Counted from the stretch's first letter, positions 10,868 to 19,744 are shown. The stretch: 64,000 nucleotides of DNA from CAWINX01 sp963837585 (GCA_963837585.1 CAWINX010000003.1:992001-1056000); one strand, 5' to 3'. Program-made: numbers and translations. Notes: generated by a model from the letters alone, not told the origin.

Positions 10868-11956
10868 ATGACCCTCGTCGTCAAGCTTGGATCCTCGATC
10901 GTCGCCGCCGACGACGGTGAGCTGCGCGCCGACGTCCTCGACTCGGTCTGCGCGCAGGTCGCCGCGCTGGAGCAGGACGGCGAGCGGGTGGTGATGGTCA
11001 CCTCCGGGGCGATTGCCCGGGGCATGCGGCTCCTGGAGCTGTCGATCCGGCCGCGGGCGATGGACGAGCTGCAGGCGGCCTCGGCGATCGGCCAGGGGGA
11101 TCTCTTCCGTGCCTACGAGAGCCGCCTGGCGAGCTACGGGACGCGCGCCGCGCAGGTGCTGCTGACCGCCGCCGACATCGCCGCGCGGACCAACTACCTC
11201 AACGCCCGCCAGACGCTGCGCAGGCTGGTCGAGTGGGGGGTGGTGCCGGTCGTCAACGAGAACGACACCACCGCGACCGACGAGATCACCTTCGGCGACA
11301 ACGACTTCCTCGCCGCCCAGGTGGCGATCCTGCTCGATGCGCGGCTACTTGTCCTGCTCAGCGACGTCGACGGCCTGCACGCGGCCGACCCGCGGCTGGA
11401 CCCGGATGCCGGCTTGATCTCCGAGGTCGACGATTTCGCCGAGCTCGCGTCGTTGGAGATCGGCGACCGCACCTCGGCCTTCGGCTCGGGCGGCATGCGC
11501 AGCAAGGTCGCTGCGGCCGAGATGGCGAGCGAAGCGGGAATCCCGGCGGTGATCTGCAACGGGACCGAGGAGGGCACGCTCAGCGGTGCGGCAAACGGCG
11601 GTGAAGTTGGGACGCGTTTCGCGGCCCAGCCGTCAAAAGCATCGAGCTTCAAGCTCTGGCTCAAATATGCGAAGCCCGTACACGGCCGGCTCGTCGTCGA
11701 CGAGGGCGCCGCCCGGGTCCTGCGTGACAGCGGCTCAAGCCTGCTGCCGGTTGGAATAACCGATGTCGAGGGTGACTTCGACGCCGGCGATGCCGTCGAA
11801 GTCACCGCAAGCGGTTCGGTTATCGGCAAGGGGATCGCCGACTATTCAGCGAGCGAGCTGATGCGGGTGATCGGCATGAAGAGTGAGCAGGCGCGCGAGT
11901 TGCTTCCGGACGGGGCGGACGAGGTCATCCACCGCGACCGCTTCGTCCTGGTCTAG
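10868..11956 (+). CDS. proB: glutamate 5-kinase
   Basis: First step of proline synthesis: phosphorylates glutamate to glutamyl-5-phosphate. At 362 residues it has the amino-acid kinase domain (VVKLGSSIVAADDGELR; VNENDTTATDEITFGDND; FGSGGMRSKVAAAEMA) and a C-terminal PUA domain (KPVHGRLVVDEGAARVLRD onward), the usual two-domain form. It lies 20 bases after obg and directly upstream of proA. Confidence 0.97.
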   Translation: MTLVVKLGSSIVAADDGELRADVLDSVCAQVAALEQDGERVVMVTSGAIARGMRLLELSIRPRAMDELQAASAIGQGDLFRAYESRLASYGTRAAQVLLTAADIAARTNYLNARQTLRRLVEWGVVPVVNENDTTATDEITFGDNDFLAAQVAILLDARLLVLLSDVDGLHAADPRLDPDAGLISEVDDFAELASLEIGDRTSAFGSGGMRSKVAAAEMASEAGIPAVICNGTEEGTLSGAANGGEVGTRFAAQPSKASSFKLWLKYAKPVHGRLVVDEGAARVLRDSGSSLLPVGITDVEGDFDAGDAVEVTASGSVIGKGIADYSASELMRVIGMKSEQARELLPDGADEVIHRDRFVLV

Positions 11957-11978
11957 GGCCCCAGCTACCCTTGTCCAG

Positions 11979-13244
11979 ATGGCTGTAACCACGACCACCG
12001 TCGCCGAGTCCTGCGCCGCCGCCAAGGTGGCTGTGCGGGCGCTGTCGAGCGCGAGCACGGCGAAGAAGAACGCCGCCCTGGAGGCTGCCGCGAGGCTGCT
12101 GGGCGAGCGGACTGCGGAGATCCTGGAGGCGAATGCGGCCGATCTGGCCGACGAGCGCGCTGTTGGGCTAACCGAGGCGCTTCGCGATCGGTTGACGCTT
12201 ACCGAGGAGCGGGTTGCCGCGATGGCCGACGGAGTGCGTGCCGTGGCGGCGCTGGCCGACCCGATCGGCGAAGAGCTCGAGCACCGGACGCTGGAGAGCG
12301 GACTGGACCTGCGCAAGGTCCGAGTGCCTCTCGGGGTGGTCGCGGTTGTCTACGAGGCGCGGCCAAACGTGACCATCGATTGCGCGGCGTTGACGATCAA
12401 GAGCGGCAACGCGATCGTGCTGCGGGGGTCGAGCTATGCGGAGCGTTCGAACGGGGCGTTGGCGGCGATCGTCCGCGAGGCGCTCGCCGAGGTCGGCCTG
12501 CCCGAGGACGCGGTGCTGCTGCTTGCCGGCGGCGGGCGGGAGGACCTGGCTGAGCTGGCGACCCAGGACGGACTGGTCGACCTGCTGATCCCTCGCGGCG
12601 GCGAGGGCCTGAAGGCGGCGCTGAAGGACGTCGCGACGGTTCCGGTGATGTACGCGGCGGCGGGCAACTGCCACGTCTACGTCCATGCCGACGCCGACCT
12701 CGAGATGGCGCGGCGGATCGCCTTCAACGCGAAGGTGCAGCGACCCGGGGTGTGCAACGCGGCGGAGACGTTGCTCGTCCACGCCGATCTCGCCGAGGAT
12801 TTCCTGCCGAGCGCCCTCGCCGAGCTGCGCGACGCCGGGGTCGAGCTGGTCGGCGACGAGCGGGCGCGAGCGTCGTCCGGCGACGTCGAGGTCGGCGCCG
12901 CGGGGGACGCGGACTGGGATACCGAGTACCTGGACCTGAAGATGGCGGTGGGCGTCGTCGACTCCCTCGAAGAGGCGGTCGAGCACGTCAACGGGCACGG
13001 GACCGGCCATTCGGAGGCGATCGTCACCTCCTCCGAGGACGCTTCGGCGCGGTTCGTCGCCGGAGTCGACGCGGCGGTCGTCTACACCAACGCCTCGACT
13101 CGCTTCACCGACGGCTTCGAGTTTGGGATGGGGGCGGAGATCGGCAACTCGACCCAAAAGCTGCACGCGCGGGGGCCGATCGGCCTGCGGGAGCTGACCA
13201 CGTTCAAGTACGTCGTCCACGGCGACGGCCAGGTGCGTGAGTAG
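11979..13244 (+). CDS. proA: glutamate-5-semialdehyde dehydrogenase (gamma-glutamyl phosphate reductase)
   Basis: Second step of proline synthesis: NADPH-dependent reduction of glutamyl-5-phosphate. It has 421 residues from the ATG at 11979; an upstream in-frame start within proB is unlikely. Motifs include VVYEARPNVTIDCAALTIKSGN and the catalytic-cysteine region KVQRPGVCNAAETLLV. The C-terminal FGMGAEIGNSTQKLHARGP is typical of ProA. The end overlaps the nadD start by 8 bases. Confidence 0.97.
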   Translation: MAVTTTTVAESCAAAKVAVRALSSASTAKKNAALEAAARLLGERTAEILEANAADLADERAVGLTEALRDRLTLTEERVAAMADGVRAVAALADPIGEELEHRTLESGLDLRKVRVPLGVVAVVYEARPNVTIDCAALTIKSGNAIVLRGSSYAERSNGALAAIVREALAEVGLPEDAVLLLAGGGREDLAELATQDGLVDLLIPRGGEGLKAALKDVATVPVMYAAAGNCHVYVHADADLEMARRIAFNAKVQRPGVCNAAETLLVHADLAEDFLPSALAELRDAGVELVGDERARASSGDVEVGAAGDADWDTEYLDLKMAVGVVDSLEEAVEHVNGHGTGHSEAIVTSSEDASARFVAGVDAAVVYTNASTRFTDGFEFGMGAEIGNSTQKLHARGPIGLRELTTFKYVVHGDGQVRE

Positions 13245-13846
13245 CGCGGGCGGGGGCATCGGTGTCCTCGGCTCGGCGTTCAACCCGCCGCACCTGGGGC
13301 ACCTGGCGCTCGCCCAGGAGGCGCTATGGCAGCTCGGGCTCGACGAGGTCGTCCTGGTTCCGACCGGCGAGGCGCCGCACAAGCGGATCGTCGACGACCC
13401 GGGGCGGGAGCTGCGGCTGGCGATGACCCGGCTGGCGGCGGCCGACGACGCGCGCTTCTCCGTCTCCACCGTGGAGGTGGACCGCGAGGGGCCGTCCTAT
13501 ACGTATGAGACGTTGGAGTTGCTTGGGCGAGAAAGAGGCGACACGGAGTTGGTGTTCGTGATGGGGGCGGACGCCGCCGTGGGGCTGGAGAGCTGGCGGA
13601 TGCCGGAGCGAGTTGTGGAGCTGGCGCGGCTGGCGGTGGCGCGGCGGGCGGGAGTCTCCGACGCCGAGGTCGGCCGCGACGATGCGCAGCCTCGGCGCCG
13701 AGGGCCGGGCGACGATGCTGGAGATGCCGCAGTTCGGCGTCTCCTCTTCGGCGGTGCGCGAGCGCGCCGCGGCGGGACGTCCGTTGCGCTACCTGGTGCC
13801 GGAGCCGGTGGCGCGGTTCATCGAGGAGAAGGGGATCTACGCGTGA
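13237..13846 (+). CDS. nadD: nicotinate-nucleotide adenylyltransferase (frame broken)
   Basis: NAD synthesis: adenylates nicotinate mononucleotide. GTG start inside the proA tail. The nucleotidyltransferase motif GSAFNPPHLGHLALA and the substrate region EAPHKRIVDDPG are present, and the C-terminal signature GVSSSAVRERAAAGRPLRYLV lies after a one-base shift near 13675. Repaired length is about 202 residues, normal for NadD. The stop TGA at 13844-13846 overlaps the rsfS GTG. Confidence 0.92.
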
Positions 13847-14235
13847 GCGGCGAGTTCTCCTCGGAAGGCTTGGCGCGGCGACTGGCGGAGCTCGCCGACT
13901 CCAAAGCGGCGAGCGAGATCGTCGTGCTCGACATGCGCGGTCTCGTCTCCTACACGGACTTCCTGGCGATCTGCACTGCGCGCAACGAGCGCCAGGCGCG
14001 GGCGATCGTCGACGAGGCGAAGCTGAGGGTGAAGCAGGACGACGGGCTCCTGCCGGGCGGGATGGAGGGCGAGGGAACGGCGGGCTGGATCGTCGTCGAC
14101 TACCTCGACTGCGTGCTCCACGTCTTCACGGCCGAGGAGCGCGAGCGCTACCGGTTGGAGGACCTCTGGCGCGAGGCGCCGCGGCTGGAGTTGGGCCTGG
14201 ATGCGGTCGAGGCACCCTCCGTCGCCGGCGCCTGA
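13843..14235 (+). CDS. rsfS: ribosome silencing factor RsfS (Iojap family)
   Basis: Binds L14 on the 50S subunit and blocks subunit joining when nutrients are short. It has 130 residues from a GTG that overlaps the nadD stop. Family motifs VLDMRGLVSYTDFLAICTARNERQARAI and GWIVVDYLDCVLHVFTAEERERYRLEDLW are present, with a short extra C-terminal tail. The nadD-rsfS pairing is common in bacteria. Confidence 0.95.
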   Translation: MSGEFSSEGLARRLAELADSKAASEIVVLDMRGLVSYTDFLAICTARNERQARAIVDEAKLRVKQDDGLLPGGMEGEGTAGWIVVDYLDCVLHVFTAEERERYRLEDLWREAPRLELGLDAVEAPSVAGA

Positions 14236-14246
14236 CCGGGCTTCGC

Positions 14247-14260
14247 CGAACGCCTGTTCG
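14247..14260. promoter_or_regulatory. possible SOS-box-like site CGAAC-N4-GTTCG
   Basis: CGAACGCCTGTTCG lies 53 bases upstream of the coiled-coil gene at 14314. Both half-sites match the actinobacterial LexA core (CGAAC-N4-GTTCG), but the centre GCCT deviates from the usual purine/pyrimidine pattern. It is weaker than the two exact sites at 15151 and 51585. Confidence 0.4.
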
Positions 14261-14313
14261 ATTCCGAGGCGTTTGTCACAAATACCGTCCGAAGGCCCCC
14301 CTACGGTGCCGCC

Positions 14314-15079
14314 ATGGCCAGCTTCAAGAGGGCTCTTTTCGGCTACCGCCGGCCCGATGTCGATACGGCACTTTCCTCCAAGGCCGCGCGCATCGCCAAG
14401 CTGGAGCGCCACGCGCGGCACGCTGGAGCGTCACGCGGCCAAATTGCAGCGCCAGGTGACGGAGACGACGGCTCTCGAAGTGGAGCTGGAGTCGCTGTCC
14501 GGGATGGTGATCGAGCGAGAGCGCGAGATCCGCGGCCTGCGCGAACAGCTGCGCGAGGCGGGCGCGCGCTACGACCGCAACGCCGCCTCGCTGGAGGCGG
14601 TGTCGGCGCGGTTGGAGGAGATCCAGGCCCAGGCTCGCGGCCAGGCGACGCGGATCAGGATGAAGGCGCTTGACGAGGCGGTCGCGATGAGCTTGCGGGC
14701 GCAGGCGATGGCCGAGGCGGTACAGGCGGACGCGACGAACGGCGCCGGGCCGGAGGCGAATGGCAACGGCCACGCGAAGGTCGAGCCGCGCGATGTCTTC
14801 GAAGGGCTGGTGCGGGTCGAGATCGGGCCGCTCGGCGACTTCTCGCAGCTGGTCGGCTTCGAGGACGCCGCCGAGCAGATCGGCGCCACCTCTGAGATCT
14901 CTGTCGAGCGCTTCTCGGAGGGTCGGGCGACCCTCTCGATGCGACTGGACGAGCCGGTCGAGCTGCTGCGCGAATTGGAAGAGCGCTCGCCCTTGGAGTT
15001 CCGCGTCCGCCACACGGCGGACGACAGCCTCATCCTCGACGTCGACGAGGACCAGGGCCCCGAGCAGCAAGCCGCGTAG
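14314..15079 (+). CDS. coiled-coil protein, DivIVA-like N-terminus (frame broken)
   Basis: About 254 residues after repair of a one-base shift near 14425. The start MASFKRALFGYRRPDVD resembles the lipid-binding DivIVA/GpsB N-terminus (a short FRxGYRxxxVD-like motif). A long heptad-like region (TLERHAAKLQRQVTETTALE to about residue 130) follows, then an acidic globular C-terminal half (VRVEIGPLGDFSQLVGFEDA). It probably has a cell-pole or envelope-organising role, but no function can be assigned. A candidate SOS-like site lies upstream. Confidence 0.7.
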
Positions 15080-15150
15080 CGCCCCGCCGCGCGTCACGCA
15101 TTTGTTGCACTTTTGTCACGTTTGAACCTTGCTTTGGGGTGGCGGTTATA

Positions 15151-15164
15151 CGAACATATGTTCG
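15151..15164. promoter_or_regulatory. SOS box (LexA site) overlapping a nuclease start codon
   Basis: Perfect 14-bp palindrome CGAACATATGTTCG, matching the Gram-positive/actinobacterial LexA consensus CGAAC-RNRY-GTTYC at all but its final base. The ATG inside it (15158-15160) is the start of the PD-(D/E)XK gene. An AT-rich TTATAC (15146-15151) just upstream could be the -10 element of a leaderless promoter, so LexA binding would block initiation. An identical box covers the start of the HNH gene at 51585. Confidence 0.72.
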
Positions 15165-15548
15165 TGAACAATCCCAACGACAAGGGCAACGTCGCCGAGT
15201 TGGCGATAGCCACGGAGGCGGCAAGACTTGGCCTGTCGGTTCTCAAGCCGCTGACCGAACATGAGCGCTACGACCTCGCTCTCGGCATCGGCGAAGCGTC
15301 TACTTCGCGTCCAATGCAAATGGGCGAGCCACAATGGCGAATGTGGTGTGCGTCCATGTTGGTCGCTGCCGCACTCGGCAGGCGCGGATACATTCGAGCC
15401 AACCTATCAAGCGCATGAGGTTGATGCCCTCGCGGCCTATTGCCAGGCGCTCGATCGCTGTTACCTCTTGCCTGTTGCGATGGTGGCCGGCAAGCACGCG
15501 ATGCATTTGCGAACGGCCCCTGCAAGGAATAGTCAAGCGCCGCGATAA
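15158..15548 (+). CDS. PD-(D/E)XK endonuclease-like protein (PDDEXK_5 type, frame broken)
   Basis: About 129 residues after repair of one base near 15297. The order of motifs fits small single-domain PD-(D/E)XK nucleases: KGNVAELAIATEAARLGL (the helix with the first acidic residue), ERYDLALGIGE (catalytic Asp), RLLRVQCKWA (the QxK element), then EVDALAAYCQALDRCYLLP, a stretch I recall from this group. Codon use is noticeably less GC-rich than its neighbours, suggesting transfer. It sits between a coiled-coil gene and tRNA-Ala. DNA repair, restriction or selfish-element activity are all possible. Confidence 0.68.
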
Positions 15549-15571
15549 ACTTCGCCGCAGATTACGAGCTT

Positions 15572-15644
15572 GGGGCTGTAGCTCAGCTGGAAGAGCGCCG
15601 CGATGGCATGCGGGAGGCCGAGGGTTCGAGCCCCTCCAGCTCCA
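15572..15644 (+). tRNA. tRNA-Ala (anticodon GGC)
   Basis: A 73-nt cloverleaf. Acceptor GGGGCTG/CAGCTCC, D stem GCTC/GAGC, T arm GAGGG-TTCGAGC-CCCTC, discriminator A, CCA not encoded. The loop ATGGCAT puts GGC at 34-36 with T33 and A37. The anticodon stem is poor as written: CCGCG against GCGGG pairs only at the two outer positions, unless the stem slips to CCGCG/TGCGG with a 6-nt loop. CGCGG in place of GCGGG would restore it. Confidence 0.88.
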
Positions 15645-15859
15645 CTTCCATCAAGGGTCCGGAGGGTTTTACTTCCGGATCCAGCCCCGCCGATTCAAAG
15701 AGATGGGCGGCATGGCGAGTTCCGCAAGCTTGCCCAGTACATGAGGGCTGGAGGCCGGAGGAACGGAGATCCTGGGCCGCCGGGCACGGTCGCCCCATCG
15801 AGCCGCCTAGGTACGCCGCGGCGGTAAACGAGTCATGATGTCATCTCTCCGTCTCGGGA

Positions 15860-16096
15860 ATGACCAGGCCGTTCAGGTCGGCGCGCTCTCGTCTGGTGCT
15901 GGCGATGCACCCGGACCACTTCACGCTCGACGAGTTAATCCGGGAGATGACCGCCGGCTCCCACGACTTCGCCGAGCGCGACGCGGTGGAGCGGGCGGTG
16001 CGCGATCTGGTCGGCGCCGGCCTGCTGCGTCGCTGCGGCGAGTTGGTCTTGCCGACCAGGGCGGCCGTGCACTTCCACCGGCTCGAAGTCGCGTGA
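15860..16096 (+). CDS. small winged-helix-like protein
   Basis: 78 residues, MTRPFRSARSRLVLAMHPDH at the start. The middle (FTLDELIREMTAGSHDFAERDAVERAVRDLVGAGLLRRCGELVLPT) has the pattern of a winged helix-turn-helix: helix, helix, then a two-strand wing. No sensor domain is present. It follows tRNA-Ala by about 215 bases, a stretch (15645-15859) in which I see no other feature. A DNA-binding role is plausible, target unknown. Confidence 0.7.
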   Translation: MTRPFRSARSRLVLAMHPDHFTLDELIREMTAGSHDFAERDAVERAVRDLVGAGLLRRCGELVLPTRAAVHFHRLEVA

Positions 16097-16148
16097 CGCC
16101 TCGTGGTCACGCCTCAAACTCGCCCCTTGCTTTGCCGATGAGTCAGCG

Positions 16149-16853
16149 ATGAACGCTAACCAGCACGTCTTCTCGCATGGGATACGGGACACGCGTGCCA
16201 CCTTCGAGGCTTGGAACGAGCGGCATTGGTCGGTGCTGCGCGGCTGGTTGGCGCTGAGCGTTGCGATCGCGCTCACCCTGCTCGTCGCGGTCTGGTTCGT
16301 CGCCGGGCTGTTGACCCCCGACCTGACCCCGATCCACCTGCCGGGCCTCACTTCACCTTCTCAGCCGGCCGACCTGCTGCCGATCCTCGAGCGCAACTCC
16401 CTCGTCCTCGCCTTGCACGCGACCGCCTGTGTCGCCGGCTTCATCGCGGGCGCCTCGATGCCGATTGCCGCCGCTCAGCGCTCCGGCTTCTCCCGCTGGG
16501 TCCACGTCAAGGCCGGCGAGCTGGCGATCCTCTTCGTCTGCGCGGTGACGATCTTCTCCCTCTCCACCCAGGCGCTCTACCTCGGTTTCCAGGGCTCCAC
16601 GATCGCCTTCCAACTCCACATCACTCGACTCGAGCTGATCCTCAGCGTCCTGCCCCACGCGATCCCCGAACTGACCGCCCTCTTCCTGCCCCTCGCCGCC
16701 TGGCTGATCGCCAGTCGGCGCGGCGAATGGAACCAGCTCCTCGCCGCAACCTTCATCACCGTCCTGCTCGCCGTCCCAACCCTGGTGGCCGCCGCGACGG
16801 TGGAGGTCTACATCTGGCCCCACATCCTCCGGGCCCTATCCCCTGTGGCTTGA
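16149..16853 (+). CDS. SpoIIM-like multi-pass membrane protein
   Basis: 234 residues with about five hydrophobic segments (ALSVAIALTLLVAVWFVAGL; LALHATACVAGFIAGASMP; LAILFVCAVTIFSLSTQAL; LPHAIPELTALFLPLAAWLI; TFITVLLAVPTLVAAATVEV). The arrangement with H-x(3)-E in the fourth segment resembles the stage II sporulation protein M family, found widely outside spore-formers. Function unknown. It is followed by the repeat-rich gap before leuS. Confidence 0.6.
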   Translation: MNANQHVFSHGIRDTRATFEAWNERHWSVLRGWLALSVAIALTLLVAVWFVAGLLTPDLTPIHLPGLTSPSQPADLLPILERNSLVLALHATACVAGFIAGASMPIAAAQRSGFSRWVHVKAGELAILFVCAVTIFSLSTQALYLGFQGSTIAFQLHITRLELILSVLPHAIPELTALFLPLAAWLIASRRGEWNQLLAATFITVLLAVPTLVAAATVEVYIWPHILRALSPVA

Positions 16854-16861
16854 CGCATCGG

Positions 16862-17000
16862 CCGCGGGTCCTGGCGCCGGGGCGGGGAAGCTTCATGCGC
16901 GCGGCGCGGCGGCTGCCGCCGTTTTGGCGCCACCACCCCTGCGGGGGCGGCTGCGCCACCTCCTCGGGGCGGTCCCCCAAAACCGCGTCACCCACCGCGA
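16862..17000. repeat. inverted-repeat segment in the leuS upstream gap
   Basis: Starts with CCGCGGGTCCTGGCGCCGGG (16862-16881), which is the reverse complement of the right end of the repeat family ending at 17174, 26106 and 27928. Inside it GTTTTGG (16921-16927) is complementary to CCAAAAC (16978-16984) across GC-rich stems. No convincing gene lies in 16854-17200. Confidence 0.6.
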
Positions 17001-17018
17001 GCCACGTCTTGGCAGGAC

Positions 17019-17183
17019 GCTTCTCCGCGGGTGGCGCCGGGGCGGGGGTGGTGTCCCGCCCGCGCGGAGTCTGCGGAGCTGAGGGCTTGAGCCCTTGACG
17101 CGCTTCCGTCCCGGTCAGCGGAGCAGAGCGCAGCGCCAGGGAGGCCACCCTCGCCCCGGCGTCAGGACCCGCGGCCAAGCGCC
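17019..17183. repeat. dispersed inverted-repeat element, copy 1, directly upstream of leuS
   Basis: The left arm CGCTTCTCCGCGGGTGGCG (17020-17038), continuing as CCGGGGCGGGGGTGG, is complementary with few mismatches to the right arm at 17145-17183 (CCACCCTCGCCCCGGCG, then TCAGGACCCGCGG). The interior contains GAGGGCTTGAGCCCTT. The element ends about 17 bases before the leuS start codon. Copies 2 (26026) and 3 (27780) share both ends. Confidence 0.7.
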
Positions 17184-17200
17184 CTCATAAGATCGCGTTC

Positions 17201-19699
17201 ATGAGTGTGGAGCGAACGGGATACGACCCGAAGACGATCGAGGCGAAGTGGCAGCAGGTTTGGGCCGAGGAGAAGACCTGGGAGGTCGCCAACCCGGGGC
17301 AGCCCGGCTTTGACGATTCCAAGCCGAAGTCCTACGTGCTCGAGATGCTGCCCTACCCCTCCGGGGAGCCCCACGTCGGCCACCTCAAGTGCTACGCGGT
17401 CGGCGACGCGATCGCCCACTTCCGCCGCCGCCACGGCTTCGAGGTGATCCACCCGATGGGCTACGACGCCTTCGGCCTGCCGGCCGAGAACAACGCGATC
17501 AAGACCGGCGAGCCCCCGCGCGAGGCAACCGAGCGCTCGATCGCCTCCTTCCGCCGCCAGTTCCGCGAGTGGGGGATCTCAATCGACTGGTCGCGTGAGC
17601 TCGGCACCCACACGCCCGAGTACTACCGCTGGACCCAGTGGATCTTCCTGAGGTTGTTCGAGAAAGGGCTCGCCTACCGGACCGAAGCGCCGGTGCAGTG
17701 GTGCCCCAAGGACGCCACCGTGCTCGCCAACGAGCAGGTCGTCGACGGGCGCTGCGAGCGCTGCGGCACGCCGGTGGTGCGGCGCAACCTCGAGCAGTGG
17801 TTCTTCCGGATCACCGACTACGCCGAGCGCCTGCTCGCCGACTTCGACCGGCTCGAGTCCTGGCCCGAGCACGTGATCACCATGCAGCGCAACTGGATCG
17901 GCCGCTCCGAGGGGGCCGAGGTCACCTTCCGCTGTGAAGAGCTCGATCTCGACTTCCCCGTCTTCACGACTCGCCCCGACACCCTGTTCGGCGCCACCTT
18001 CTTCGTCCTCGCCCCCGAGCACCCCGAGCTGGAGCGTCTGGTCGCCGGCACCCCAGCCGAGCAGTCCGTGCGCGAGTACGTCGACCAGGTCGCCCGTGAG
18101 TCGGCCGACGAGCGCGGCGCCGAGGACCGCCCCAAGACGGGCGTGCCGCTGGGGCGCAGCGTCGTCAACCCGGTCAACGGCGAGGAGATACCGATGTTCG
18201 TCGCCGATTACGTGCTGATGGAGTACGGCACCGGGGCGATCATGGCCGTGCCCGGTCACGACACCCGCGACTACGAGTTCGCCAAGGCCTTCGACCTGCC
18301 GGTGAAGCGGGTGATCGAGGGCATCGACCCCGAGGTCGCCCGCGACGACGAGGGCCTTCCCTACCCCGGCGACGGGGCGATGGTCGGCTCCGGACGCTTC
18401 GACGGCAGGGGAAACCGCGAGGCCTACGCGGAGATCGTCGAGTGGCTCGCTTCCGAGGATCGGGGACAGTCCTCCGTCAACTACCGGCTGCGCGACTGGC
18501 TCGTCTCCAGGCAGCGCTATTGGGGGGCGCCGATCCCCGTTGTCTACTGCGACGAGTGCGGGATTGTCCCGGTGCCGGACGACCAGCTGCCCGTCGAGCT
18601 GCCCGATGTCGACGACTACGCCCCGCAGGGCCGCAGTCCCCTCGCGGCGGCAGAGGAGTGGGTCGCCACGACCTGCCCGCGCTGCGAGGGCCCGGCCCGC
18701 CGCGAGACCGACACGATGGACACCTTCGTCGATTCCTCCTGGTACTTCATCCGCTACCTCGACCCCCGCAACGCCGACGCCGCCTGGGACCGCGCGGCGG
18801 CCGACCACTGGCTCCCGGTCGACCAGTACATCGGCGGGGTCGAGCACGCGATCCTCCACCTCATGTACGCGCGCTTCTTCACCAAGGCGCTCGCCGACAT
18901 CGGGCTGCTCGACGTGCAGGAGCCGTTCGCCAACCTCTTCGCCCAGGGGATGATCACCCGCGACGGGGCAAAGATGTCGAAGTCGAAGGGCAACACGGTC
19001 AGCCCGGCCGAGTACGTGGAGCGCCACGGCGCCGACACGGCTCGAACCTACGTCTGCTTCATGGGGCCGCCCGAGCGCGGCGGCGACTGGTCCGACGAAG
19101 GCGTCGAAGGCGTCAACCGCTTCCTCTCGCGGCTGTGGCGGCTCTGCGAAGAGGTCGAGGAGATGGGCGCGGGCGAGGTGTCCGCGAGCGCCGATGGGGA
19201 CGGCCGGGCGATTCTCGCCAAGGCCAACTGGGCGATCGACAAGGTCACGCGGGATTTTCAGCGCGGCTTCCAGTTCAACACCGCGATCGCCGCGGTGATG
19301 GAGCTGGTCAACGAGGCCTACCGGGTCAAGGACGACCTCTACGCCGAGCCCGAGGGCGTGGCGGCGATTCGCTTCGCCGCAGCGACCGCCGCCTCGCTGA
19401 TCTTTCCCTTCGCGCCCCACCTCGGCGCCGAGATATGGGAGCGTCTGCAGGGAGGCCGCATCTGGGAGGAGTCCTGGCCGCAGGCCGATCCCGCCCTGTT
19501 GGTCAGCGACACGGCGACCCTCGTCGTCCAGGTCAACGGCAAGCTGCGCGACCGGATCGAGGCGGACGCCGACGCCTCCCGCGAGGAGCTCCTGGAACTG
19601 GCTCGACAGAGCGAAAAGGTCGCCAAGCACCTCGACGGCAAAGAGGTGGTCAAGGAGATCGTCGTGCCTGGCAAGCTGGTCAACCTCGTGGTCCGTTAG
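17201..19699 (+). CDS. leuS: leucyl-tRNA synthetase
   Basis: Charges tRNA-Leu. 832 residues, class I synthetase with HIGH-type PHVGH in LPYPSGEPHVGHLKCY, the CP1 editing domain (TRPDTLFGATFFVLAPEHPEL; GTGAIMAVPGHDTRDYEFA), KMSKS in AKMSKSKGNTVSP, and the anticodon-binding and C-terminal domains to VNLVVR. No frame break over 2.5 kb. The start ATG at 17201 is 17 bases after the repeat element, so its mRNA leader probably includes that structure. Confidence 0.98.
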   Translation: MSVERTGYDPKTIEAKWQQVWAEEKTWEVANPGQPGFDDSKPKSYVLEMLPYPSGEPHVGHLKCYAVGDAIAHFRRRHGFEVIHPMGYDAFGLPAENNAIKTGEPPREATERSIASFRRQFREWGISIDWSRELGTHTPEYYRWTQWIFLRLFEKGLAYRTEAPVQWCPKDATVLANEQVVDGRCERCGTPVVRRNLEQWFFRITDYAERLLADFDRLESWPEHVITMQRNWIGRSEGAEVTFRCEELDLDFPVFTTRPDTLFGATFFVLAPEHPELERLVAGTPAEQSVREYVDQVARESADERGAEDRPKTGVPLGRSVVNPVNGEEIPMFVADYVLMEYGTGAIMAVPGHDTRDYEFAKAFDLPVKRVIEGIDPEVARDDEGLPYPGDGAMVGSGRFDGRGNREAYAEIVEWLASEDRGQSSVNYRLRDWLVSRQRYWGAPIPVVYCDECGIVPVPDDQLPVELPDVDDYAPQGRSPLAAAEEWVATTCPRCEGPARRETDTMDTFVDSSWYFIRYLDPRNADAAWDRAAADHWLPVDQYIGGVEHAILHLMYARFFTKALADIGLLDVQEPFANLFAQGMITRDGAKMSKSKGNTVSPAEYVERHGADTARTYVCFMGPPERGGDWSDEGVEGVNRFLSRLWRLCEEVEEMGAGEVSASADGDGRAILAKANWAIDKVTRDFQRGFQFNTAIAAVMELVNEAYRVKDDLYAEPEGVAAIRFAAATAASLIFPFAPHLGAEIWERLQGGRIWEESWPQADPALLVSDTATLVVQVNGKLRDRIEADADASREELLELARQSEKVAKHLDGKEVVKEIVVPGKLVNLVVR

Positions 19700-19744
19700 T
19701 CGGCGTTTCCCCCGGCCGAGGCCAGCTTCTGCTAGAAAGCGCGC

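Noticed and set aside
17019..17200. T-box riboswitch before leuS, because of ACCCGCGG and GCGGGTGG motifs
   Set aside because: There is no recognisable stem I or specifier loop, the motif order is not that of an antiterminator, and the same sequences occur inside a protein gene (26026) and before lepA, which is not an aminoacyl-tRNA synthetase gene.
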